DNA of 64,000 nucleotides from Asterias rubens (taxonomy: Eukaryota > Echinodermata > Asteroidea > Forcipulatida > Asteriidae): the NCBI RefSeq assembly GCF_902459465.1, contig NC_047081.1, positions 186,001-250,000 on the forward strand, given 5' to 3'. Positions 11,119-22,300 of the stretch are shown here, piece by piece. A program made the translations under genes and the position numbers. How positions within the stretch are numbered: the first letter of the stretch is position 1; every line of letters begins with the position of its first letter. Below the pieces are notes generated by a model. The model searched no databases. It was not told where the DNA came from and saw only the letters and a program-made list of their open reading frames with translations.

Positions 11119-12590
11119 ACGTTAAATACTAATTCGCAAGCAAATGAAAAACTTCTTTATAAGAATAGGCACCCTCGGCTGTTCAGCATGGAAACCGTCA
11201 TATAAACGGGATTCACTGTTTAAGAGAACAGCCGGGAGAAGCAGATTCGGAATGACCTGTATTTCAAGTGTATTGATTGCTGACAATACTAATGGGAAAA
11301 GTGATGACATAAAAAGTTTTTTATACCCAACCATTCATGACTCTACACTATCTTACGCTACATCACAGTAATAACAAAGGGCGCCCTCATGGCAAACCTA
11401 CGCTCCATTGACCTTGCATTCATTTCACGTGGAGATTCGCAGTTTACACGTTTAAAACAAGGTTATGTTTAGGTCAAGTACAGCATTGCAATGTACTGCA
11501 CATCCAATGAAGTCATTGTACCCATGAGATTGTTGTGTATGTAAAACCATTCCTCCCTCAGTGGTTGGTTAAACCAGGGCCATTCTCCATGTGGGGGATG
11601 ACGGGTCAGTCTATAGCCACTTTCAGATTTGTGGCCCCCGGAGGCTGGATATATCCTCTATGTCCATCCAGGATTGACCTAAAGCATTATTTTTGTTAAA
11701 AATTGTTTAACGATGGCAGAATTTAGGCAAAGGGATGTTTTCGATACGTAGTTGAAGTCATGGTGGGCAAGTAGGATATCGGACGTGAAATAAACGTTTT
11801 AAAATAATTATTCACTTTATGCAAATCGTTACCAATAAGATTTGCATAAAGTGAATAATTATTCCAAAACGTTTACCTCACGCTCGATTTCTGCAATACT
11901 TGCACACCATCACTACAACTACGTACCCAAAATACCCCCTTCCCAAATTTCGAAAAAGGTGAATCATTTACAAGAAAACTAATATTTGTGCATGGAAATA
12001 TCTTTATAAGATACATCCATCCCGGGGGCCACGTATCACAAAGTGGCTCCCTAAGGAAGCTAAAGATAGATGCAAACGTTAAATACTAATTCGCAAGCAA
12101 ATGAAAAACTTCTTTATAAGAATAGGCCCCCTCGGCTGTTCAGCATGGAAACCGTCACATAAACGGGATTCACTGTTTATAGAACAGCCGGGAGAAGCAG
12201 ATTCGGAATACTTGTTGTTTAAAATGACCTGTATTTCAAGTGTATTGATTGCTGACAATACTAATGGGAAAAGTGATGACATAAACAGTTTTTTATACCC
12301 AACCATTCATGACTCTACACTATCTTACGCTACATCACAGTAATAACAAAGGGCGCCCTCATGGCAAGCCTACGCTCCATTGACCTTGCATTCATTTCAC
12401 GTGGAGATTCGCAGTTTACACGTATAAAACAAGGTTATGTTTAGGTCAAGTACAGCATTGCAATGTACTGCACATCCAATGAAGTCATTGTACCCATGAG
12501 ATTATTGTGTATGTAAAACCAATTCTCCCTCAGTGGTTGGTGAAACCAGGGCCATTCTCCATGTGGGGGATGACGGGTCAGTCTATAGCC
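10661..12590. repeat. Tandem segmental duplication, two copies of about 0.96 kb
   Basis: Copy 1 spans about 10661-11617 and copy 2 about 11618-12590. They are nearly identical, with copy 2 carrying about 15 extra bp near 12210. The left boundary of copy 2 lies inside the terminal repeat of the foldback element, at the word GCCACTTT. Each copy therefore has the central hairpin, but only copy 1 has the complete left terminus. Confidence 0.9.
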
Positions 12591-12625
12591 CAGCCCCCCC
12601 CCCCCACCCCCACCCCCGCCCCCAA
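12591..12625. repeat. C-rich low-complexity tract
   Basis: About 30 nt of almost pure C with isolated A and G, directly at the right edge of the tandem duplication. Confidence 0.85.
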
Positions 12626-13919
12626 GGATCAAATCAGTGACCGTGAACTCAATTGAGGTCACGGCTAGGCGCTCATAGACCGACTAGTCTCATGTGCAGC
12701 CTTTAAAGGGACGTTATTATAATAAACTATGTTAATATTATTCCATGCAGCTCCCGCTCGCTCTGACGGAAAACCCGTGACTCATAATCAAAGATCGTAT
12801 AGTACGCGGCGCTATATTTTTGTCGTAGCCGGCATTTGGTGCACATTGAAACAGTGGAGTACGTCTAGGAAGTTACTTCATCCAAGTACAAAGTCCTGGT
12901 TTGCTTTCACTATCAACATAGAACAATAGTGTATATTATTGATCTGAGCTGAGTATGAACAGAGGTCAAGGGTTTTGGTGTACAAATGCTTTGGACGGAA
13001 GTGTGATTCTGAAGCTGTTGTTTTGAATTAACTACTGCGTGTTCAGTCTGCTGAAGGTGATTCCGGCGCATGCACAGTCGACGAGTGTCTCAATCTGCTC
13101 ATTCAATAATCACATTACTGGATTCACTGGTCGCGAACATAACGGAGTAAAATTTTAATTTGGGACTGGAGACTGGTGAGTATTTTACATTGAAAGCCAT
13201 GGCTTTTTGTGGTTTCAGTTGATATAAATATGTTTTAGGCCTGAGGTTTTTATGCGTTGAACCATGGTTAAACCATGGAGGGAGGAAATACATTGTTGAA
13301 CATCCATTGTGAAGATCTGATGACTTGAGTCAGAACGTCTAAAAAAATGGATTCTGACTCGAAATCCAACATGTTAAAGATGCTATGTCAGATTTGACCC
13401 AAACATTTGATTTAAAATTCAATATATTTTGATGGGGGTCGAGAAAGTTACAAGCTTTCATTTGAGCCATTGCTCGAAAAAGTCCGCCAATTATTAGTAG
13501 CAGTGAAATAAAGTGCTCAAAATAAGTTTTTGTCGGGATCCCGACAATATATCACGTGACCAATTATTATGTGTTTTATAAGAAACGTTTTAAATTTTTG
13601 TCATGGTTCCTGACCATTAAAAGTAAAAGTTAAACTTGTTTTCGATAGAGCGGGTGAAACTCTTTGAAATACCATTCACTCAAAAAAAATCAATTTTTTA
13701 ATGTTTGGGGCCAAAAATCTGACATAGCATCTTTAATTGTGTATAGTTATTTATTGCTACCAATTAAAATATTTCATCAAGGCCTACGGTCTCAATGTTT
13801 CATGTTTTAATTTTCTTTAATGGTGTCCGGTAAAGGCTCTTGCGTTGCACCCTTTTTTCAATAAGAACAAATCCTTTGTCTTACGAATTTTAAATAGGCC
13901 CGGTAGCAATTAATTCAAA
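12626..13919. other. 5' flank of SCD-B, no other gene seen
   Basis: Holds the presumed promoter and 5' UTR of SCD-B. A palindromic ACCATGGTTAAACCATGG lies at about 13261-13278. Frames at 12729 and 13099 have no support. Confidence 0.4.
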
Positions 13920-16425
13920 ATGGCGCCACGAAACCACATCTACTCCGGGATGGGATTGGCCCCAGACGACGGGACTACGGAAGATGTAACCGAGACAGAC
14001 TCCGTTCAGACGGCCGAGCTGCTGGTAGACAAGCAGCCCGTTGAGGAAGACGTCCGGACAATAATAGTGTGGCGTAACGTCTTTATCATGGCCATGCTGC
14101 ACATTGCAGCCGTGTATGCCTTCTTTGCACTGACGTGGAAGTGTATGGCATACACTCTCCTATGGGGTAATGTATACTGATAATGATGAACACTTAATAA
14201 AAGGGAAAGTCTACGTTTGCTAATCACTCGTAAAATTAATTAGTTTTCAGTTCAAAAACTACAGCAGCTTTTTAATACAAACGCATTTTGAGAAACATTT
14301 CACTTTGAAGTAATGTGCTTATGTAAAAAGATATCACCTTTGTTATGCCCCTAAAATTGTATCTGAGAAGTGTTACTGTTAGTTACGTTTCTCAGATTGT
14401 TTATTTACATGGAGAATTATTCTTCATGCGTTGACATTTAACATATTGGATCAAGATTTCGGCAATATCTCAAAAACGCAACTTTTTGAAATTAATATTT
14501 CACAGGTTTTATTAACATTGTATGTAGCATTAAAACAGTCGACCGCTTAAAAAAAGCCAAAGGTATACCTTCCCTTGAATAATATAAACCCAGCATTAAG
14601 ATAATTAAACAGTAAAGACATTTGTAAAGCGCCTAATGCAAGCCTCTAAGGGCATAAAGAGAACAATAAAATATACAATGAGTGAAAGATACAATTACAA
14701 GTAAGCAGATTACTAAGCATCTTCAAACAATAAGTTTTAACAGAGGAGCAAACCCCTCCTTTATAGCAGTAAAGTGCACTATGGGCTATTTTTAATCTGC
14801 ATTACAGAATACGTCATGACAAGTTATAGTTAGGTGTCTTGCTCAAGGGCACAGTTGCCATGACATTATGGAATCATTATTCAATAATTTACTCCAGTAA
14901 TGTTGATACAAAACAACGTCTGGCATTTATAATAGTACTTTCATAATAACTTGTGCATATATATTAATGGTTAAAGTTAATTAATATCATTTATACAAAT
15001 TTATTGTTTTCAGCTATTTGGCTTTATCTGTGCTCCGGCATTGGCATAACAGCAGGGGCACATCGGCTGTGGGCTCATCGCACATACAAAGCAAAGCTCC
15101 CTCTACGGATACTCCTTGGAATGTTTAACTCCATAGCACTCCAGGTGAATAAGACATGAACAAATCCCACACCAAGGTTTACAAGAAAAACCCAAATATT
15201 GGTCTCATACATGACATTTAATGAGTGACACTTTTAAGTTTCACCTTAGAAAATTGAATAACATTGTTTGAAAGACAACTTCACCAAGCCACCAAAAGTT
15301 GTATGGTGTTCCATGCACGATCCCATACAAAAACACAGTTAAGCAACTCAAATTGCGCTCAATCAAATGCCCTAAAGGTAGTAGTCGGTTCATTCACAGA
15401 ATTATGAAAATTGACATCGGAAACACATTTTGTTTCAAAGCAAGCTGGGCTATGTAAAATATCGGTTACTGGGCAACTTGCAAACAGATTATTCTCTCTC
15501 GTCAAGAATCTTAGAAACTAGTTTGGACCTACAATTTAGTAACATCAACAAAAACGTGTCATTGAATATTATTTATTCATGCTGGTTTGCAGAATGACAT
15601 CTACGAGTGGTCACGTGACCACCGGGTTCACCACAAGTACTCGGAGACCGAGGCCGATCCACACAACGCCACAAGAGGGTTCTTCTTCGCTCACGTCGGC
15701 TGGCTCCTTTGCCGAAAACATCCTAAGGTGATCGAAAAAGGGTCTAGAATTGATCTTCGTGACCTCTTGGATGACCCAGTGGTGAAATACCAAAGAAAGT
15801 GAGTAGGAGTTACTTTTTGAATGTGTGTCAGTGCTAAACGATGAATGTTGCATTCCAATTCGTAATGTTGTTGTGGTGTTTTATGGCAGGTACAGCTGTA
15901 TTCCAATTCATAATGTTGTTGTGGTGTTTTGTGGCAGGTACTAGCTGTATTCCAATTCGTAATGTTGTTGTGGTGTTTTGTGGCAGGTTCTATCTCCCGT
16001 TGATTTTGTTCTTCTGTTTCATCTTACCGACCGCTGTACCGGTGATCTGCTGGGGAGAATCCATCTGGAATGCCTTTTACGTAGCTGGGCTGCTACGCTA
16101 CTGCTTCACTCTCAACTGTACTTGGATGGTAAACAGCGCAGCCCACATGTGGGGGAACAAGCCTTATGATCGCTTCATCAACCCCTCAGAGAACATCATG
16201 GTGTCTGCCTTCGCTGGAGGAGAGGGTTGGCACAACTACCATCATACCTTCCCATGGGACTACAAGACCAGTGAGTTCGGTTTGAAGATCAACCTCACTA
16301 CCATGTTCATAGATCTGATGGCAACCTTGGGCCAGGTCACAGAGCGGAAGACAGTGCCAGAGAAAACCATACTAGCCAGGATGCAGCGCACTGGCTCTTT
16401 GGGTGCGGGAGTGGGATGCGACTAA
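13920..16425 (+). CDS. SCD: Stearoyl-CoA (delta-9) desaturase, paralog B
   Basis: Same enzyme class as paralog A, divergently oriented about 8.5 kb away. Exons: 13920-14166, 15014-15144, 15593-15798, 15987-16425 (phases 1, 0, 2), 1023 nt, 340 residues. Exons 2, 3 and 4 have exactly the lengths of paralog A (131, 206, 439). Exon 1 is 18 nt shorter and clearly diverged after MAPRNHIYS. Histidine boxes: HRLWAH (about 99-104), HRVHH (136-140), HNYHH (277-281). A few substitutions flank the third box (ENIMVSAFAGGEGW here against ENRFVSSLAVGEGW in A). Exon 3, intron 3 and the start of exon 4 are almost identical to A at the nucleotide level, including the intron, while introns 1 and 2 are unrelated. 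This suggests recent gene conversion. An ATTAAA at 16505-16510 is a plausible polyadenylation signal. Confidence 0.95.
14600..14885 (-). repeat. SINE-like insertion in SCD-B intron 1
   Basis: Contains, on the minus strand, a CCCTTGAGCAAGACACCTAA core that resembles the GTCCTTCAGCAAGACATTTA core of the tRNA-Leu-derived element at 50.2-50.5 kb. A tRNA-like head is not clear, so the copy may be truncated or belong to another subfamily. Confidence 0.5.
15845..15986 (+). repeat. Tandemly repeated splice-acceptor region, SCD-B intron 3
   Basis: Three copies of a 48-49 bp unit, each ending TGTTTTRTGGCAG. The AGs end at 15889, 15937 and 15986, and only the last continues in frame into exon 4. The intron is 46 bp (one unit) shorter than its counterpart in SCD-A. 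Confidence 0.9.
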
Positions 16426-17214
16426 GTCCACAAACTTTGTCCTCTTTAATCTATGTATTGCTGTTTATAAAAAAGCAGTTGCATTTGGATTACTTTCATG
16501 TAAAATTAAAGAACATTATAAGTAATGCGTTGTCTAGTTAATATTTGACCGTATAAAAAATGCACAGTCTCCCGATTGCATAACGTGACGTCATGAAGAT
16601 GTTGCAAACTGCTTCAGTGGTGTCAATTACCAACAATTTGAGAGAACGAACAAGTTTGCCACACACACTCGAGACATTGCACAAAATGAGCAGTTATTGT
16701 AGATTTTTAAAGTTTTTTGAGAATATGGCCAGTAATTCGACAGGCAGAGCCAAAATTTACAATTCCGTATTAAAGAATTGCTGTATATAAGTCAGGAACT
16801 TCTTAAATGTGTCGGAACTTTCACATTCTGTTCTATTTTTCTGTTTAAATTCTGTCTGATAATTTTCAGCGTTCCGGCCGGAGCCATTGCTGAAGTCATC
16901 AATTTAGACACGGCATGTAAGAATGAAAGTCGTCGAAGAAAGTCACCATTTTGATTAAGTTAAATTGTGGCTAGTGGTAGCCTTTACAAATGGGGAAAAA
17001 AATGTATATAGGAGTGCATGTATCTTGTATTGTAAATATTGCTGTATCTGCTATAGCTTCACGCGCTATATTCTCGTAGCTCAAATCGCTATATTAATCA
17101 CGGGAACCTTTTTTTCTGTCAAACCACTTGAGTTGTTCAACACATCGACAATGTAAGTAAAACATGAACTCTTAAAGTAAAACATGCTGAATTGATTTCA
17201 CGTGCTCTTTTAAT
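16426..17214. other. 3' flank of SCD-B
   Basis: 3' UTR and intergenic sequence. Polyadenylation signal ATTAAA at 16505-16510. A TGACGTCA palindrome is at 16586-16593. No gene is supported. Confidence 0.45.
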
Positions 17215-17675
17215 GTTTGGAGCCGGTGTCGCATGCAATTAGGTCCTCTATGCAATACTATTCAGAGGACATTATTGCATATGCAATAATGTCCTCCGGA
17301 CGGTTTGCATATGCAATCGTGTCCGCCCGGACGCTGCTACATAATGCAATTCTGTCCGCCCGGACACATTTGCCTATGCAGTTGTGTCCACCCCCGTGCA
17401 AAACCGTCCTTGAGTTAAATTAAATGCCCTTGGTCGACTGAACACGTTCGCCATTTTTTTTACAAGCTATCATAAAAATAATACGTGAATATTCATGCTG
17501 CATAAAGGCTACGTAGGTTCAGTGCAGGCACGCTCGCTTACGTTACGCGCGCACATACATACAGTCATGTACATGGGATGTCCACCGGACGGTTTTTGCA
17601 TAGTCGTGGACACGATTGCATATGCAAAAGTGTCCGATGAGGACAGTTTTGCATGGCGGACTCAATTGCATCTGA
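17215..17675. repeat. Cluster of nested palindromes (TGCATATGCA and GTCC/GGAC words)
   Basis: Two blocks (about 17225-17410 and 17575-17670) alternate octamer-like words (TGCATATGCAAT, ATGCAATT, TGCATATGCAAAA) with GTCC...GGAC half-sites such as GTCCGCCCGGAC and TGTCCACCGGACGG. There are roughly eight degenerate modules of about 30 bp. I do not recognise the family. Confidence 0.7.
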
Positions 17676-17756
17676 CAACGGCCAATGTGTATACAGAGGG
17701 CGTGACCTAAATAAGTTGAGTTGCGAAATTCGTTGTTTTTTGTCTCTAGTGTCTCA

Positions 17757-18165
17757 ACTTAAAAGCACTATTGGTAATTGCTCAAAATATTTGTTAGCAT
17801 AAAAACTTACTTGTTAGCGATCAATGGAGATAAGTTGATTGTATAAAACATTGTGAGAAACGGCTCCCTCTGTAGTAACGTCGTTTTCGAGAAAAAAGTT
17901 ATTTCTCACTAAAATATTTGAACAGGATTTCGAAACCCTAGAATTTAATTTTGAGATCTCGAATTCAAGCATGCTGAAAGCACACAACTTCGTGTGACAA
18001 GGTTTTTCTTCCATTATTATCTCGCAACTTTGACGACCAATTGAGTTAATTTTTTTTCACAGGTTTGTTATTTTGTGCATAAATTATGTTTAGATACACC
18101 AAGTTACTGAGAAGACTGGTCTATGACAATTACCGAAGGTGTCCAGTGTCTTTAAATGTACTTAC
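17757..18165. repeat. MITE-like element with terminal inverted repeats
   Basis: The left end CACTATTGGTAATTGCTCAAA is matched in reverse complement by the right end TGACAATTACCGAAGGTGTCC (about 30-bp imperfect inverted repeat). The interior includes TGAGAAACGGCTCCCTCTG and TGAAAGCACACAACTTCGTG. A diverged partial copy lies at 25395-25585. Confidence 0.8.
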
Positions 18166-18765
18166 TTGTTAGTTGTTTACACTTTTTGAGGAGATGTTTT
18201 GTTTTATGTAGCTGGACACGAAAGGAATAAGTCATGTGTTCAATTCGTGGTTGCATTGCAATGATTAAAACAAAGTGATCGGCGTATTATGTAATGTGTC
18301 ATTTGGATTATTCTGATTTGAGAAATAAAATTTAAAAAACTTCCAACTACGAGAAAGATCTGGACACAACGCACCCACCCCGGTTCAATGTACGTGTACT
18401 TGGCTTGCTATATCAATCATTACACTCCTAGTTTCGCCATCCAAGAGATGTCTCCCAAAAACCAATTTGTCAAAATTGTCTTTAAAACAACGTGGTAGGC
18501 CTTTTTTCATTTCAATCCAATGGGGTTCTTGCCCCGTACCTCGTACTTGAACCAACTAACTCTGCCCTACATTTGAAACAAAACAAATAACTGCTCAGTG
18601 GACCACCTATGATGAAGACAGACGACGACACCTTCTCACCATACCTATAAATTGTACCTCAAGTTCCGTTCCATTCAATCAATAATCACCATGATACTCT
18701 TGAACTTGGGAACATCTATTGTTAATTCACTGTTCCCATTGAGTGAAGTATTAGCATATGAATGC
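18166..18765. other. Intergenic sequence upstream of CYP-A
   Basis: No gene or clear repeat seen. Confidence 0.4.
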
Positions 18766-18769
18766 GTTG

Positions 18770-18925
18770 TATATAAAAATAGACTTGTGCAGGTCATTCA
18801 GATCAACCATTAGTAGTCGGGTTGAAAGAAGCATAGATAAGCCTGTGATATTGAACTTCGACCATGGCTCACAGCTCTGCCAATAATAACACTAGTCGTG
18901 GCTTTGCCTGTAAGCCAGGGCCTGT
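18770..18925 (+). promoter_or_regulatory. Candidate CYP-A core promoter and leader
   Basis: TATATAAAAAT at 18770-18780 is followed about 25-30 bp later by an initiator-like TCATTCAG. Downstream there is an ATG in good context at 18864 opening a frame of about 22 codons. Two GTAAGC donor-like sites lie at about 18911 and 18925. A 5' UTR exon spliced toward the coding ATG at 19399 is plausible, but no transcript evidence is available. Confidence 0.35.
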
Positions 18926-19398
18926 AAGCTAAAGCCATAACCTGTCACCGAGTCGATCTACACATTCCAAGCTGAACGCCGTCGACAAGCTGAACGCAAA
19001 ACGAGGAGCAGTAGACCCAAATCAAAATAATGGTCAGGCCCATCTTGGAAGGGGATACAAGAAACAAAATCACTTTCATAAACCAATCATTCACCAATGA
19101 AAAACATACTTTCCAACTTTAAGAATCATTGATCTCCAAGTTTTTAAAGGGTTTGTGCAGGGGGGGGGGGGGGTTATGGGTGCATTTTGAACGATTCTAA
19201 TCAGACCGTTTGAGGCCCGAAGATGGTTATTACAAAAAAGGAGGTTCGATACAATTGAAAAGATTATGATTTTACAGAATGTGTTATCGAATACTTTGAT
19301 CAGACCAAATTGAGTCCAAAGGTTTAGAGTCGCTTCCAAGTGCGTGACAAAACACAGAGGCCAAGGCTGATATTAAGTAAATATTCAACAAATCCAAA

Positions 19399-22300
19399 AT
19401 GGCTGCTTCTGGAGCCTCCCAACTCGGCCAAACAACAGCCTCCATTTTAATTGCGGTGTTTATTTTGGGTCTTTTTGCTTTCTATAAACGAACCAAGAGG
19501 CCGGCTGGCTTCCCGCCAGGGCCGAGTTCTCTGCCAATCTTTGGAAGCTTTCTGGGTAAATACTTAATTTACACATTTTGTAAAATGTATTTATTATTTA
19601 TAATAATTAATACTAATCTGCAGGGTGTTAGGCTGCCATGGTCTTGTTTTGTGGCATGTTTGAAATCGCAGTGAATCCGTAGTTGATAACATAATTTTAA
19701 CATAATGAGTAATGAAGCTGTCTTTTGCCCTTCTCCGATACTTTTTTTCTCATCATTGTAGTGTCCCAATAATTTAAATAAATAAAAGGAAAACTTGAAA
19801 GTAATAGCTCTGTGGTGGATGTCTATAATAACCGTCACAGTAACATGGTTTGTCAGAATAAAAGCCTATTGTTGTATGTCGACAATGATATTTGCAATTT
19901 TGTGTTGGCTCTTATTTTAGTTACGTTCCAACAAATGTTTAATTAGAATAAAAGAACTTCGATGACAACAATTTTGCGAAAGTGTTATTTGCCGAGAAAT
20001 TGATCAAACAAAACTTTCCTTCCAAAACAGGATTCGGTTTCAACAAATCCCCCCATCAACTCTTTAGAGAACTTCACAAGAAATATGGCGACATTTACTC
20101 ACTGAAGTTTGCGGGACAGAACACTGTGTTACTGAATAGCGCCGAGGTTGTAAAGGAAGCCTATGTGAAACACGCGGTAGAGTTTTCAGGACGAGGAAGG
20201 GCGTACGCTGGTATCAAATAGTTCTTATGGTTTTTATTATTCGGTTCATGTCAGCTTTAAGAAACATTACATAATTGGTTTTGCTCAGTGGCAGATAAGC
20301 ACTTTATGTAATCCACCATATACATAAACTGACAAACCTGGAAAAGTTTGAGATCGATCGGCCATCTGAGTCACGAGAAAAGAGGGAAAAAACGATTAGA
20401 TTTTGCATGACATCGATTTTAAAAGAAAACGAATAAAAAAGGCTCACTGAGCGATAAACTCCAAATAGGAAATTAGTTTTATGAATTTTTAATTAAAAAT
20501 TTGATTTTTAGACAGAAATATTTCAAGGGATGTTTTCTACTATCATCATCATTAGACCGGGTAAGTTTTATGCAGTGATAGACGTTTTCTTTAATTCTCT
20601 GTTACAATCTGTTCAAAGTAAGTTCTTAGATTGGAATGCAATTTATTGATAGTTTGTTTTACTTTGATTTAATACAGTTGGATTGCTCACTGAAGGATTC
20701 AAAGATATAATATTCTCAGATGGGCCACAATGGAAATACCAGCGCAAACTTGCTCACAGCGTGTTCAGGTAAACTTCAATCCTTTAAACAAAGTAGCCTG
20801 TTGTTCTTTGAAGTTTTAAATTCGAAAGCATTTTATTACGTTAGTCGGAAAGGAACACAAACAAGGAGGTTTTTCTGTTCATAATGTTACCTTGAAAACT
20901 CAAAAATACTTGATTTGCAAGCCCTGGGAACTAATTGGGAAAAGCTACCCCTGCGTCGCCGAAGTTTACGGAAAATGTCTTGTATGCAATCGTGGCGGCA
21001 GTATTTGACAATCACTTTCTTGGCAACGCGGTCATTTTGAAAGCGCCATTTTTCGTCACAGAGCATCATTTCTGCCATTACGCGGAGTACTCAGCCAAAA
21101 GAGAGGTATGATCTATACGGCACGCTGCCACGATAGCGAGGCTGGTCGCGCTGCCCATAGCGAGGCTGGAGCTGAAGCCAAATACACCCATTCTATAAAT
21201 CCATAACAGGGCATAGACGTGTTCTTCTAAATTCCAGACAATTCACACAACGTAAGCAGATGGAGAGGCTCGTCCATGATGTCACTCCTAAAATAGCCAG
21301 CGTACTTGATGCCTTTGGAGACAAACCATTCGCTCCAAAGTGGACAGTTTGCAAGATCGTGTATAACATTCTAGCCACATTTACCCTTGGGAAAAAGTAA
21401 GTATGTTCACTGATTTCTCTATTGGCCTATTACTAGGACACGCCCTCTAAACTGCATTTTTTTTTCTTAACCTCCGGAACTCTCAGATCCGTACGCAATG
21501 ATTTTTGATTCATCAACGACTTCACTTTGTTCTTTTGATACCTTATGACGTCATCATTAGGGCGCCCTCTGATGAGCTTAAGAGAAGGTTTGCTTCGGGC
21601 CCATAAAAGCACGTGCGAACATACGTTGTCACTGTTTCGTAGTCGTTTCACTTCAGGTGTGATGACGTCATTGCATAAGGTACACTGTTTGGATTTTGAT
21701 TCCATACGTCGTACATCAATCCTTGAATTTGTTTAGTAGGTGTTATTTGAAATAAGGAGTTTAATTTATTGCTATGCGTGCAAGGGCCAAGTCAAAGATT
21801 GCCACGACACGGTATAAAGGCATTGAAAGTCTCTGCTTAAAGCTAAACCAAATAAAATGCACTTTTATATTAAACAGGTACGAGTTAAACGATCCTGAGA
21901 TTATGACGTACATTGATCTACGGAATACAGTGATGTACCAAGTCGGCAATGGCCAACCGGCTGACTACCTTCCAATCTTAAAATACATACCCATACCTTC
22001 GGTACTTAAATTCAAGAGACTCCTGAAATCGTTCCATCGCTTCTTCTACGATGAGTTCAACAACCACCGCGAAAGATTCGACCCTGGTAAGTCAAGAAAA
22101 CACTAGACTTTACTCAAGTCCAAATCTAGTGAAAGTCCTTTTTATTTTCAGTCCCATCGCCTGACATCAGAAAACTCCCACAACCTATGGTCGGGACCAC
22201 AATAGCTTCATTTTGACGGCGAATATATAGGGACCTCTCACACGAGAACGGGAACTGAATCAAGTCTAAGAAAACACTTGCACTCAGCAATAACACAACA

